Assembly (NCBI GenBank): GCA_964501335.1
Contig: CAZCTC010000019.1
Coordinates: 1-64,000, forward strand
DNA length: 64,000 bases
Reading direction: 5' to 3'
From: CAZCTC01 sp964501335
GTDB lineage: Bacteria > Chloroflexota > Anaerolineae > B4-G1 > SLSP01
Below the pieces are notes generated by a model. That model saw only the letters and a list, made by a program, of their open reading frames with translations, did not search any database and was not told where the DNA came from. The position numbers were made by a program, and so were the translations under genes. Within the stretch, counting starts at the first letter, position 1; each line of letters begins with the position of its first letter. Shown one piece after another: positions 35,617 through 44,462 of the stretch.

Positions 35617-36693
35617 ATGGCTTTGGACATTCAGTCAATTGAAAAACTGTTGGGCAGCGAAGCCGAGTCTTTACTCGCCCACGAATGCAAAACCATTTCC
35701 AAATCACAGCTCCACCTGCCGGGCCCCGACTTTGTGGACCGCATTTTCGTCCCCTCGGATCGCCCGATTTCGGTGCTGCGCAGCCTGGAACAACTCTTTA
35801 CCCACGGCCGCCTGGGCGGCTCGGGCTACGTCTCGATCCTCCCGGTAGACCAGGGCATCGAGCACTCCGCCGGAGCCTCTTTCGCCCCCAACCCCATCTA
35901 TTTCGATCCCGAAGCCATCGTCCAGCTGGCCATCGAAGGCGGCTGCAATGCCGTCGCTTCGACGCTGGGCGTCCTGGGCTCCGTCGCCCGGAAATATGCT
36001 CACAAAATCCCCTTCGTGCTCAAGTTCAACCATAACGAACTGCTGACCTATCCCAACAAGCACGATCAAATCTTCTTCGCCCAAATCGATCAGGCCTGGG
36101 AAATGGGTGCCGTCGCCGTCGGCGCGACCATCTACTTCGGCAGCCCGGAATCCGGCCGCCAGATCGTCGAAGTCAGCCAGGCCTTCCACCGCGCCCATGA
36201 ACTCGGGATGGCCACCATCCTCTGGTGCTATCTGCGCAACTCCGGCTTCAAGGTCAACGGCGTGGATTACAGCAGCAGCGCCGACCTGACCGGTCAGGCC
36301 AACCACCTCGGCGCGACGATCGAAGCCGACATCATCAAACAAAAGCAGCCCGAAAACAACGGCGGCTACAAAGCACTGCGCAGCGGCGACTCCAGCTACG
36401 GCAAACTCGACGAACGGATGTACACCCAGCTCAGCAGCGACCATCCCATCGACCTCTGCCGCTATCAGGTCGCCAACGGCTACATGGGCCGCATCGGCCT
36501 GATCAACTCCGGCGGCGCCTCCGGCAAAGACGACATGGCTCAGGCCGTCAAGACCGCCGTGATCAACAAACGCGCCGGCGGGATGGGCCTCATCAGCGGC
36601 CGCAAAGCCTTCCAGAAACCGATGAACGAAGGCGTCGAACTGCTCCAGGCCATCCAGGATGTCTACCTCTGCTCCGATGTGACCATCGCTTAA
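35617..36693 (+). CDS. Class I fructose-bisphosphate aldolase, DhnA/FbaB type
   Basis: Cleaves fructose-1,6-bisphosphate to two triose phosphates through a Schiff-base lysine. 358 residues. The family signature SILPVDQGIEHSAGASFA, the KFNHNEL region and the C-terminal GLISGRKAFQKP phosphate-binding segment are visible. CCAGGAGG is 6 nt before the ATG at 35617; the frame extends upstream without support. It is flanked by repeat copies on both sides and is likely monocistronic. Assignment to the DhnA family is firm; the exact in vivo sugar substrate is inferred. Confidence 0.93.
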   Translation: MALDIQSIEKLLGSEAESLLAHECKTISKSQLHLPGPDFVDRIFVPSDRPISVLRSLEQLFTHGRLGGSGYVSILPVDQGIEHSAGASFAPNPIYFDPEAIVQLAIEGGCNAVASTLGVLGSVARKYAHKIPFVLKFNHNELLTYPNKHDQIFFAQIDQAWEMGAVAVGATIYFGSPESGRQIVEVSQAFHRAHELGMATILWCYLRNSGFKVNGVDYSSSADLTGQANHLGATIEADIIKQKQPENNGGYKALRSGDSSYGKLDERMYTQLSSDHPIDLCRYQVANGYMGRIGLINSGGASGKDDMAQAVKTAVINKRAGGMGLISGRKAFQKPMNEGVELLQAIQDVYLCSDVTIA

Positions 36694-36714
36694 CCACACA
36701 AAACACGCAATTGA

Positions 36715-36836
36715 TGAATAAAAACATATTTTCGGCGGCTTCAGAAAGCCGCCGAAAATATGAATAAAATAATTTCTCTCTGCCTGTCCAGCGCGTCGCC
36801 TCTGACCTGAAAAGAACCCTTTGCGGGACGCTAAAA
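36715..36836 (+). repeat. Composite repeat copy after aldolase
   Basis: Stem arms CATATTTTCGGCGGCTT (36725-36741) and AAGCCGCCGAAAATATG (36746-36762) around CAGA. Then CTCTCTGCCTGTCCAGCG, GTCGC and CCTTTGCGGGACGCTAAAA. The stem is identical to that of the copy before the aldolase, so the gene is bracketed by matching hairpins. Confidence 0.8.
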
Positions 36837-36838
36837 TT

Positions 36839-37849
36839 TTACCCCCCGCGTTGAATAATATACGCCTGCAACTCCGGCAGGAACGGCCCCACATTGAACG
36901 CCCCCCAGCCCTCATCCCCGCCCAGCGTAAAAAGTGCCCCGCCCAACACGTATTCATCCGCCGTCAGCACATCGTCATACCACTTCATCTGTTCCAGAAA
37001 ATCCGCCGGCAAAGCCGACATCGGCTGCCCCACCACCGTCGAATCCAACCCGCATTCCGTAATCGCCAGCGGGATGACTTCATCTCGAGGAATCAAAAAA
37101 TCCCGATAGAGATGCCGATAACGCCCCATCAAAATTCCCCGGTCGGGATCGGTGACCTTCTGGCCTGCAAGCCCGGCCCCCCAACCCGCATCGGCCCGCG
37201 GCCAGCCATACTCATGCAATGCCAGAATATGCCCGCCCTGCCGGGCCCGCGCAAAAATCCCGGTCTCCACAATCGCCGCCCATTCATCCATCTCCGGCAC
37301 CCCAGTGCTGTAGGAAAAAAGCGCCAGCTTAAACCCCTGCGCTTCAGCCATCTCCAGGGCCCGCAAATAAAACCGGGCCAGCCAGAGGTGACCCTCTACA
37401 CCGGCCGGATCGACTTCATTGAGAACTTCCCAATAATCGGTCACATCCCGTTCTTCGACCCAACGCGCCATATGGGTCTCCATCACCCACCCGGCCGTCT
37501 CGGCCGGATCACCCTGGACCTCCACCGTCTGCACATCACCCACCCGCCCCACCGTGATCGTCTCCGGAGAGACCGCTTTTACCTCACGCAGCAGGCCCAA
37601 CCCACCCAACGCCTTGACCAGAGCTACATGGGCTCCGGCCTCTCGCACCGCCTTCACAAAGGGAAAGGCTCCGTCCGGCTTGATCGTATGGAGGCCCAGT
37701 TTGGAAGGCCCGCCCGCCACGGATAAGGGTGTGGGCGTCGGTCCCTGGCGCCCCGGGAATCCGATACATCCCGTCATCCCGGCCAGCAAACCGACGCCCA
37801 CCACTCCCGTTCCCAGCTTAAGGAAATCTCGCCGGGAAAATTTCCGCAT
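36839..37849 (-). CDS. Tat-exported lipoprotein with GH-A-type glycoside hydrolase fold
   Basis: 336 residues. The N-terminus has a twin-arginine motif (SRRDFLKLG) and a lipobox-like GMTGC, so it is probably folded before export and then lipid-anchored. The body fits a TIM barrel of the GH-A clan. WEVLNEVDP gives the usual Asn-Glu acid/base at the end of strand 4, and LAITECGLD gives a nucleophile Glu near strand 7. The substrate family cannot be named (GH39/GH53-like are possibilities). Its start codon overlaps the stop of the hemolysin-III-type gene (TGATG), implying coupled translation. Confidence 0.75.
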   Translation of the reverse strand: MRKFSRRDFLKLGTGVVGVGLLAGMTGCIGFPGRQGPTPTPLSVAGGPSKLGLHTIKPDGAFPFVKAVREAGAHVALVKALGGLGLLREVKAVSPETITVGRVGDVQTVEVQGDPAETAGWVMETHMARWVEERDVTDYWEVLNEVDPAGVEGHLWLARFYLRALEMAEAQGFKLALFSYSTGVPEMDEWAAIVETGIFARARQGGHILALHEYGWPRADAGWGAGLAGQKVTDPDRGILMGRYRHLYRDFLIPRDEVIPLAITECGLDSTVVGQPMSALPADFLEQMKWYDDVLTADEYVLGGALFTLGGDEGWGAFNVGPFLPELQAYIIQRGG

Positions 37850-38505
37850 CAGGCCAAAGCCCCCGCAGAGGCCACAAATACGGCAATAAGAATATAGTGA
37901 CAGACACAGCCCAACAGAACAAAGATATGCCAGATCTCATGGAACCCGAAAACGCCCGGAAAAAAATCCGGCTTCTTGGTGATGTAAACCACGGCTCCCA
38001 ACGTGAAGAAAAGCCCTCCGGCCACCAGCCAGATCACCGCCCCCACCGGCATCACCCGCAGAATCTCCCCGAAAGCCAGCACGGCGAGCCATCCCATGAC
38101 CAGATAGATCCCGGCAGTTACCCATCGAGGCGCATTGATAATAAAGATCTTGACTCCGATCCCGATCGCCGCCATCGACCAGACAATCACCAGCAACCCC
38201 CATTGCCAGAAACCGTGGAAAAGATTCAGGCAAATCGGAGTGTAAGTCCCGGCAATCAGCAGATAAATGGCCGAATGGTCGAATTTGCGCAGCACCTTGA
38301 TCACTTCCGGCCGCGATTTGACCAGATGATAAGTCGCGCTGGCCGAGAACATCGCCACCAGCGTTAAACCGTAAACCGTCAGGGAAACAATCTTAGGCAC
38401 ACTTTCATGGCCCAGCGCCAGCAAAATGACCATCCCGACGGCGGCCAGCACCGCCCCCCCTAAATGGGTAAACCCACTCACCGGATCTCGAAATTTATCC
38501 CACAT
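37849..38505 (-). CDS. Hemolysin III / PAQR-family seven-TM protein
   Basis: 218 residues with seven predicted helices. Conserved PAQR/YqfA residues are visible: the SATYHL motif after helix 2, KFDHSAIYLLIAGTYTP, and GFHEIWHIFVLLGCVCHY near the C-terminus, which supply the metal-binding Ser/His/Asp set. The start is the ATG at 38505, with CAGGAGG 8 nt upstream; an in-frame extension runs through a hairpin. Bacterial members are often called hemolysin III, but a true hemolytic role is unproven. It is coupled to the downstream lipoprotein gene. Confidence 0.9.
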   Translation of the reverse strand: MWDKFRDPVSGFTHLGGAVLAAVGMVILLALGHESVPKIVSLTVYGLTLVAMFSASATYHLVKSRPEVIKVLRKFDHSAIYLLIAGTYTPICLNLFHGFWQWGLLVIVWSMAAIGIGVKIFIINAPRWVTAGIYLVMGWLAVLAFGEILRVMPVGAVIWLVAGGLFFTLGAVVYITKKPDFFPGVFGFHEIWHIFVLLGCVCHYILIAVFVASAGALA

Positions 38506-38561
38506 CGCACTATCCTCCTGAAATAGCTTTTCACAATTTAAACGAATAGAAATAGTTTTTT

Positions 38562-38597
38562 GTGTTTTTGCGTGCATAAGAATGCACGCAAAAACAC
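38562..38597. terminator. Bidirectional hairpin between DUF952 and hemolysin-III genes
   Basis: GTGTTTTTGCGTGCAT (38562-38577) and ATGCACGCAAAAACAC (38582-38597) are perfect arms around AAGA. The outer arms supply a U-tract in both directions. It ends the DUF952 transcript. Confidence 0.75.
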
Positions 38598-38623
38598 GAG
38601 CCTTTCCTTTTACGTTTTACGTT

Positions 38624-38962
38624 TCAGAACGCCGGCTTCTCAAAACGCCCATTCGGGCCGACCTCATAATCCACCACATTGACCACTGCATCCAGATTCA
38701 ACAGCCCATAGATATGCGGAAATTCCATTCCGGTGTCGTAGCTGTCTTCATAACGCAACTCCGCCGCCAGCCGCTGTGGATCGATCACCAGCAGCACCAG
38801 CCCCGTAGCGCCTTCAAATCGGGTGTTGGCCACCCCCGCCACCTGCTCCACCGTCGAACAATGAATGAATCCCTGCAAATCCAACGATTCGGCCCGATAG
38901 CTCCCGGCAGCCAATGCGGCTTCCCAGTCCGCCCGTGGCGTAATGTGCACAATCACGTCCAT
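38624..38962 (-). CDS. DUF952 family protein
   Basis: 112 residues, the usual family length. VIVHITPRADWEAAL, GFIHCSTVEQVAGVAN and the ending EFPHIYGLLNLDAVV match DUF952, a small cytoplasmic domain whose biochemical role is not established (a relationship to ADP-ribosyl-type folds has been suggested). AGAGGAG lies before the ATG at 38962. It is flanked by hairpins and is probably monocistronic. Confidence 0.9.
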   Translation of the reverse strand: MDVIVHITPRADWEAALAAGSYRAESLDLQGFIHCSTVEQVAGVANTRFEGATGLVLLVIDPQRLAAELRYEDSYDTGMEFPHIYGLLNLDAVVNVVDYEVGPNGRFEKPAF

Positions 38963-38994
38963 TTCTGCTCCTCTGATTAAAATAGTGTTTTTTC

Positions 38995-39180
38995 TTCTAT
39001 CGCCGGTTGCCTTCGGCAGTCTGCGATAGAAAGAGTTCTTTGCTGTTTGTAGTTAGCTAACAGTCGATTTTTTCGTCCCGCAACAGACTTTTGCCGGGCT
39101 TGAAGCGACGCGCGGGATAGCTGAGAAAGTTATTTTTTGTTCATTTTTCGGCGGCTTTCCGAAGCCGCCGAAAAATGAGT
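38995..39180 (-). repeat. Hairpin and reverse composite repeat between two genes
   Basis: A hairpin with arms TTCTATCGC (38995-39003) and GCGATAGAA (39023-39031) lies upstream of the DUF952 gene. A reverse composite repeat follows: CGTCCCGCAA, GCGACGCGCGGG, then perfect arms TCATTTTTCGGCGGCTT (39141-39157) and AAGCCGCCGAAAAATGA (39162-39178). The sequence to 39235 still matches the leading part of the repeat. This is past the 3' end of the molybdenum hydroxylase gene. Confidence 0.7.
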
Positions 39181-39253
39181 TTTTCTTTCCTTTGTTTTCC
39201 GGGCTAACCGCACAGATTGTATTTTTCGCACTAACAGGATGAAAAAGAGACTT

Positions 39254-41599
39254 TTATTTTCCGGTAACCACCCGTCGGATACGCGCCCGATCCGCCTTGG
39301 GCCAGAGCGCCTTTCCCAACAACACCCGCTCCAGCGAAGCCGGCCCCTCATGCAGCCGCCGCCCCGTTGCCTGCGCCACCGCATTGAGCAGAGCCGGCGC
39401 CGTCGGAATCATCACCGGCTCGCCCAGATTCTTCGCCCCGAAGGGCCCCCTATCCCAGACTGTCTCCACAAAAGCCGCCGAGATTTCCGGCACATCCAGA
39501 GCCGTCGGCAGCAGATATTCATCGAAATTCACCGCCCGGGGATAGCCCTCATCGAAAGAAAATTCCTCCAACAATCCATAGCCGATCCCCTGAGCGATCC
39601 CGCCGTACATCTGCCCATAGGCTCCCTGCGGGAAAAGCAACCGCCCGCCGTCGTGCGCAGCCCAAACCCCTACGACATCGACCTTGCCGGTCGCCCTATC
39701 AACCTCGACTTCCACCACCTGCGCCCCGAACGAATAGGCCGCATAAGGCTTTCCGTGCCCGGCTTCCATATCCCAATGGATCGGCGGCATCTCCCATCGC
39801 CCCACCGTCGAAAGCTCAATCCCCATCCGCCGGGCATGATCCACCACCGCCTCAAATCGCACCGGCTCCTCCGCCGGCCCGACAAACGACTCGCCCTCGC
39901 GTACCACCTGCTCCGGCGCACAATCCAACAAATCCGCCGCTGCCGACTTGATCAGAGTATAGAGCTGCTCCGCCGTCACCCGCGCCGCATTGCCGCCCAA
40001 CAACGACGCCCGGCTGGCCACCGTCGGCCCCGACTCTCGCGCCGTCTCCGTATCCGGGCGCGGCATCTTAATCCGCTCCGGCGCCAGACCCAACACCTCC
40101 GCCGCAATCAAAGGGAAAACCGTATGCGAGCCCTGCCCGAAATCGGTCAACCCCGAGGTCAATTCCAACGAATAATCGGGACGAACCGCCAACGTACAAA
40201 CGGCATAATCGGCCCCTTCCGCCCCTAACGAGGATCCGTGAAAGGTCAGCGCCACTCCGATCCCCCGGCGTCGTTCCAATTCTGCCGGCTGGACCTGATA
40301 GAGCGCCCGTTTACGGTCCCAATCCGCCGCCTGCCGCACCTGTCGCAGAGCCGCCTCCAATCCTACCGGTCCTTCCAGAGGATAGCCGGTCGGCGCGGCA
40401 TCGCCCTTATGCAGCGCATTCTGCAACCGAAAGGCCAGCGGATCCATGCCCAGCTTCTCGGCCAGCTCATCGATTGCCTGTTCGATGATCGCCGTGGCAT
40501 CCGTATTGCCGAAACCCCGGAAAGCCCCGGCAAAACCGTTGTTGGTATAGACACAGTAAACATCAACCTGAGCCGCCCGATATCGATAAGCCCCGGCCGC
40601 ATGCATCGCCGCCCGCCAGCCCACAAAAGGCGTCATCGAAGAATAGGCCCCGTTGTCCAGATAAAGCGTCGTCTCGACGGCCAGCAGCGTCCCGTCTCGT
40701 CGGGCCGCAAGTCGCACATGTCCCCGCGCAGCCTCCCGCTTGTACGAGGCGATCATCGACTCCTCACGCCCGACGATCAACCGCACCGGCCGCCCCGCTT
40801 TGAGCGCCAGCCGCGCCGCCTGAGCCGCCGTTTCGTAATTCAAATCGTCCTTGCCGCCGAAAGCCCCACCGACAAAAGCCTGAATCACCCGCACCTTCGC
40901 TTCCGGAAGCCCCAATACCCGCATCAAATGGCCCCGGTTGATAAAAGGCGATTGATCGTCCGCATAGACAATCACCCCGCCCTCGGGCGTCGGCACCGCG
41001 ACGGCCCCTTCCGGCTCCAGATAAGCATGCTCCTGACACGGCGTGCTGTTCCAGACATCCAGCACCACCTCCGCTTCCGCAAAACAGGGCGCCGGATCGC
41101 CGTTCCGCACCACCAGATGGGCGCACAAATTTCCCCTGGGCAATTCCTCTGCCTCCCAGGGCTGTGGACCGATCACAGGGGCCTCAGAACGCAAAGCTTC
41201 TTCCATGTCAAATACCGCGGGCAAAGGCTCCAGGTCCAACAAAATGGCCCGCAGCCCGGCCTCAGCGGCTTCCGGAGTCTCGGCCGCCACGGCGGCAATG
41301 GCATCTCCCACATACCGCACTTTCTCATAAGCCAGCATCGTATTATCGACAATAGGATAGCCGTATCGGCTGTGATCCACAAAATCTTCCGCCGTAATCA
41401 CCGCCACCACGCCCGGGACCACCAACGCCGGCGCGACATCCAACCGTACAATCCGGGCATGCGGCAATGGACTGCGCAAAACGCGCGCATGCAACATCCC
41501 CGGGAAAAAATAATCGCCTACAAAACGGGCCTGCCCCGTCACCTTCTCCCTGGCGTCCAACCGCACCGCATGTTTTCCGATGAATTGGCATTCGCCCAT
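39254..41599 (-). CDS. Molybdenum hydroxylase large subunit (xanthine dehydrogenase/aldehyde oxidase family)
   Basis: 781 residues, binds the molybdopterin cofactor and hydroxylates its substrate. Features: RLDAREKVTGQARFVGDY at the N-terminus, GGAFGGKDD, GAFRGFGNTDATAIIEQAID in the cofactor domain, and GAKNLGEPVMIPTAPALLNA near the C-terminus with the catalytic-type Glu. The AYRCSFR loop of form I CO dehydrogenase is absent, so it is not a classical CO dehydrogenase. AGGAG precedes the ATG at 41599. The electron-transfer partner is the gene just upstream, across a hairpin. Substrate unknown (purine, aldehyde or heterocycle). Confidence 0.9.
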   Translation of the reverse strand: MGECQFIGKHAVRLDAREKVTGQARFVGDYFFPGMLHARVLRSPLPHARIVRLDVAPALVVPGVVAVITAEDFVDHSRYGYPIVDNTMLAYEKVRYVGDAIAAVAAETPEAAEAGLRAILLDLEPLPAVFDMEEALRSEAPVIGPQPWEAEELPRGNLCAHLVVRNGDPAPCFAEAEVVLDVWNSTPCQEHAYLEPEGAVAVPTPEGGVIVYADDQSPFINRGHLMRVLGLPEAKVRVIQAFVGGAFGGKDDLNYETAAQAARLALKAGRPVRLIVGREESMIASYKREAARGHVRLAARRDGTLLAVETTLYLDNGAYSSMTPFVGWRAAMHAAGAYRYRAAQVDVYCVYTNNGFAGAFRGFGNTDATAIIEQAIDELAEKLGMDPLAFRLQNALHKGDAAPTGYPLEGPVGLEAALRQVRQAADWDRKRALYQVQPAELERRRGIGVALTFHGSSLGAEGADYAVCTLAVRPDYSLELTSGLTDFGQGSHTVFPLIAAEVLGLAPERIKMPRPDTETARESGPTVASRASLLGGNAARVTAEQLYTLIKSAAADLLDCAPEQVVREGESFVGPAEEPVRFEAVVDHARRMGIELSTVGRWEMPPIHWDMEAGHGKPYAAYSFGAQVVEVEVDRATGKVDVVGVWAAHDGGRLLFPQGAYGQMYGGIAQGIGYGLLEEFSFDEGYPRAVNFDEYLLPTALDVPEISAAFVETVWDRGPFGAKNLGEPVMIPTAPALLNAVAQATGRRLHEGPASLERVLLGKALWPKADRARIRRVVTGK

Positions 41600-41636
41600 G
41601 GTTTGCTCCTATGGCGTGACGTAAATAAAGCGCCAC

Positions 41637-41667
41637 TTTTGCGCGCCCCCTTCAGGGGCGCGCAAAA
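41637..41667. terminator. Hairpin between the two hydroxylase genes
   Basis: TTTTGCGCGCCCC and GGGGCGCGCAAAA pair around a CTTCA loop, directly after the stop codon of the small-subunit gene and 38 bases before the large-subunit start. It looks like an intrinsic terminator inside an operon, so it may set the subunit ratio. Confidence 0.65.
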
Positions 41668-43110
41668 TTAGCTCAAATTCTTTCTTCTTTCTTGAGCGGT
41701 CGCCTCGATCGCATCGACGATCTGCTGATACCCGGTACAACGACACAGGTTCCCCGCAATCGCATAGCGGATTTCCTCCCGATCCGGCTCGAGATCCCGT
41801 TCCAGCAGCGCCTCCGCCGAAAGCAGCATGCCGGGAATGCAAAAACCGCACTGCACCGCTCCATGATCGATAAAAGCCTGCTGGAGATCGCTCAACTCGC
41901 CATCCGGCCCCTGCAAGCCCTCCACCGTGACCACAGCCCGCCCTTCCGCCTGATGAGCCAGCATCAGACAGGCCAGCACCGGCTCACCGTCCAGCAACAC
42001 CGTACAGGCTCCGCACTCACCGCCGTTACAGCCCACCTTGACGCCCAATAAGCCAAAGGTCTCCCGCAAAACAGTCAACAGGCTCAACCCCACCGGCACG
42101 GAAGCCGTCACGGCCTCGCCGTTGAGCTGAAAATGCACCGGCTGCGGGCTCCCGTCATGTCGCACACGCGGATGGACTCTCGTTTCAGGATCGGGGGGAT
42201 GAACGACGCCGGGATGCTGCACCGGGAGGTGTAGATCGGCCAGAAATTCCGGCAATTCCACCGCCGGCTCAATCTCGAAAACCTGCGCCAGCGCCCGCCG
42301 GGTCAACGCCGCCAGCACCGGCTCTTTGTAAGGCGTCGACCAGCGCCGCCCGGCTTCGGCCACCATCACCGCCGCCATCCGCGCCCCCGCTTCCTCAAAA
42401 ATCGCCGTCGAAGGCCGCTGCCCCAACAACCCGGATTCTACCTCCGTAATCCGGCGGGTACGGGGAATCGCCGCCCCCGCAACCAGACGTACATCGGCAA
42501 TCCGCCCCGCCTCGTCCAATCGCCCCGCCGCACTGATAGAAAGCCGGGAGATATTCAGGGCATTCCGCCGCCCCACCTTGATAAAAAGGCTCCGTCCGCC
42601 CGGCGCGGCAAAACGCAGCGCCGTCAAAATTTCACCCGGCTGCAAGCCCGTCCGCCCGGGCCCTTCGATCAAATCCGCCAGCGGCAGCCGGCGCACGCCC
42701 TGAGGCCCCAAAAGCTCTACTTCAGCATCCAGCGCCATCAAAGCCGGGATGCTGTCGGCCGCCAGCGCGGCATTACAAATATTTCCTCCCAGCGTCCCCA
42801 TATTGCGCAACTGCACGGCCCCAGCGCCCACCGCCATCTGAGCCAGCAGCGGCGCCTTCGCCCGAATCACGGCACTCGCCAGCAGCCGGGCAAAAGAAAC
42901 CCCGGGCCCCAGCGTAATCGTCTCGCCATCGACTTCAATCCGATCCCAGCCGGGAACATCGTGCAGATCTACCAGACGATCCGTCGCCAGTTCCCCGGCC
43001 CGCAACTTCAACATCAAATCGGTACCGCCGCCCAGAATGCGGGAGCGGATTCCCGACTCATTCAACCAGCGCACGGCTTCTTCAAGGGTTCGAGCGCGCC
43101 GATATTCCAT
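41668..43110 (-). CDS. Molybdenum hydroxylase FAD and [2Fe-2S] subunits fused in one chain
   Basis: 480 residues. Residues 1-285 are the FAD-binding domain of the CoxM/XdhB type (RILGGGTDLMLKLRAGE; AVGAGAVQLRNMGTLGGNIC). After a linker, about 325-480 is the two-cluster ferredoxin domain of the CoxS/XdhC type. CNGGECGACTVLLDG binds the plant-type cluster and CGFCIPGML...CRCTGYQ binds the second cluster. Usually these are separate genes, or the iron-sulfur part comes first as in XDH; here FAD precedes Fe-S. The start is the ATG at 43110 after GAGGG. It begins 10 bases after the RNA 2'-phosphotransferase gene. Confidence 0.92.
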   Translation of the reverse strand: MEYRRARTLEEAVRWLNESGIRSRILGGGTDLMLKLRAGELATDRLVDLHDVPGWDRIEVDGETITLGPGVSFARLLASAVIRAKAPLLAQMAVGAGAVQLRNMGTLGGNICNAALAADSIPALMALDAEVELLGPQGVRRLPLADLIEGPGRTGLQPGEILTALRFAAPGGRSLFIKVGRRNALNISRLSISAAGRLDEAGRIADVRLVAGAAIPRTRRITEVESGLLGQRPSTAIFEEAGARMAAVMVAEAGRRWSTPYKEPVLAALTRRALAQVFEIEPAVELPEFLADLHLPVQHPGVVHPPDPETRVHPRVRHDGSPQPVHFQLNGEAVTASVPVGLSLLTVLRETFGLLGVKVGCNGGECGACTVLLDGEPVLACLMLAHQAEGRAVVTVEGLQGPDGELSDLQQAFIDHGAVQCGFCIPGMLLSAEALLERDLEPDREEIRYAIAGNLCRCTGYQQIVDAIEATAQERRKNLS

Positions 43111-43120
43111 CGTTTTTCCC

Positions 43121-43687
43121 TCAATCCAGGTCCAGGTAGACCGGCAGAACCTCATCGCACAGATAAACCTCAGGGATCGGCTGATAAAAGCCCACGCCCT
43201 GAACATAAGCCTCGCGAGCCCGCACCGCCAGGATCACCGGATCGCCGGTATGACGCAGCGCAATCGAACGCGCCAGCTCCGGCGTCGCCGCCAGATGGAC
43301 AAACTGACGCGCCATCGGCTGCAATCCCTCCCGGCGAATGGCTGGTAAATTTTCCGGAGCCGTCCCATGATACAACACCACCGGAGGCTCCACCACAGGA
43401 TAATCCGGCCGCATAGCCGTATGACCGTAAAGGGCCCGAATCCGCTCCCCCACAATCTCGTACCGCCGCCGGCCCGGCAACGCCACCGCCGACTCAATCT
43501 CGGTTCGCGTCACCCAGCGAAAATTCGGCAGTCCCTGGATGATCTTCATCACATCGGTCAGTTCGGCAAACCCATCCCCATCCAGAATCAAATGAAACCG
43601 CTCCGGGTTGTGGCGCAACAACAGCGCCAGGAATTTGCTCAACCGCACCAGCCGCGCTTCAGCGCGCGCCGAGTCTTCACTCATCAC
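43121..43687 (-). CDS. kptA: RNA 2'-phosphotransferase (Tpt1/KptA family)
   Basis: Transfers an internal 2'-phosphate from RNA to NAD+. In eukaryotes this is the last step of tRNA splicing; the bacterial substrate is not established. 188 residues, usual length. LSKFLALLLRHNPE, IRALYGHT, VLYHGTAPENL and YLCDEVLPVYL match the family and supply the conserved Arg/His/Arg/Arg active-site set. AAGGAGG precedes the ATG at 43687, which overlaps the end of the ttcA-like gene by 11 bases. The coupling of two RNA-processing genes suggests a shared RNA context. Confidence 0.93.
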   Translation of the reverse strand: MMSEDSARAEARLVRLSKFLALLLRHNPERFHLILDGDGFAELTDVMKIIQGLPNFRWVTRTEIESAVALPGRRRYEIVGERIRALYGHTAMRPDYPVVEPPVVLYHGTAPENLPAIRREGLQPMARQFVHLAATPELARSIALRHTGDPVILAVRAREAYVQGVGFYQPIPEVYLCDEVLPVYLDLD

Positions 43688-44441
43688 CGGCCTCCTTTTC
43701 GTTAGCTCCCAGCTCCCGAGATTCCATCGCAGCCCGCGCTACCCGCCAGAGGTTGGCCCGTGCCTGTGTCTGATCCCGTCCCAGCGAATGCAGAAAAGCA
43801 TCGACCTGCGCCCGCCGGCCCTTCTCACCCCGCTCACAGGTCAATTCCGGCGGCAATTGCCATCCCTGCGCCCGGGCATAGCGGACAATTTCTGCTTCTG
43901 CCAGATAGATCATCGGGCGGATCACGGTCAACTGCCCCTTAAAAAAAGAACGGCATGGATCCAGAGTCTCCAGCCGTCCCGAAGTCAATAAATTTAAAAG
44001 CGTGGTCGCCGCCGCATCGTCGGCATGATGACCGAACGCCACCTTATTACAACCCAAACGATCCGCTGCCAGAAAGAGCGCCCGGCGCCGATTGAACGAA
44101 CAGCGGAAACAGTCCGGCGGGCGCGGTTCATCGTCGGCCAGCACCAATGGATCGATCACATAGGTCACCCCGAGCTCATGAAACCAGGGTTCCAACACCG
44201 GACGGACATCGGGCAACCCGGCCTCCGTCCCATTGATATGGACCGCGACAATCTCGAAAGCTCGCCCTCGCCCCACAGCCTGTCGGCGCATCCGCAACAA
44301 CAGGTCCAGCAACACCCGGCTGTCTTTGCCGCCCGACACCCCCACCGCAATCCGGTCTCCCGGTTCCAGCAAAGCAAAATCCCGCGCCGCCCGGGCCACA
44401 TCCTTCAACAGATAATAAGCCATCGCTTCCGGTTCAGACAT
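43677..44441 (-). CDS. TtcA-like tRNA thiolation ATPase (PP-loop)
   Basis: 254 residues. The PP-loop GVSGGKDSRVLLDLL lies at about residues 33-47. CFRCSFNRRRALF provides a CxxC-type pair, and KVAFGHHADDAAATTLLNLL is the second conserved PP-loop-family segment. These match the TtcA/TtuA group that adds sulfur to tRNA (2-thiocytidine at position 32 in TtcA), often with an iron-sulfur cluster. The ATG at 44441 is taken as the start. First gene of the ttcA-like/kptA/hydroxylase run; a strong terminator lies upstream. Confidence 0.88.
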   Translation of the reverse strand: MSEPEAMAYYLLKDVARAARDFALLEPGDRIAVGVSGGKDSRVLLDLLLRMRRQAVGRGRAFEIVAVHINGTEAGLPDVRPVLEPWFHELGVTYVIDPLVLADDEPRPPDCFRCSFNRRRALFLAADRLGCNKVAFGHHADDAAATTLLNLLTSGRLETLDPCRSFFKGQLTVIRPMIYLAEAEIVRYARAQGWQLPPELTCERGEKGRRAQVDAFLHSLGRDQTQARANLWRVARAAMESRELGANEKEAGDE

Positions 44442-44462
44442 AACACAACCTGTTTGTTTTTG

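Noticed and set aside
39254..43110. Aerobic CO dehydrogenase
   Set aside because: The large subunit has GAFRGFG rather than the AYRCSFR active-site loop of form I CODH.
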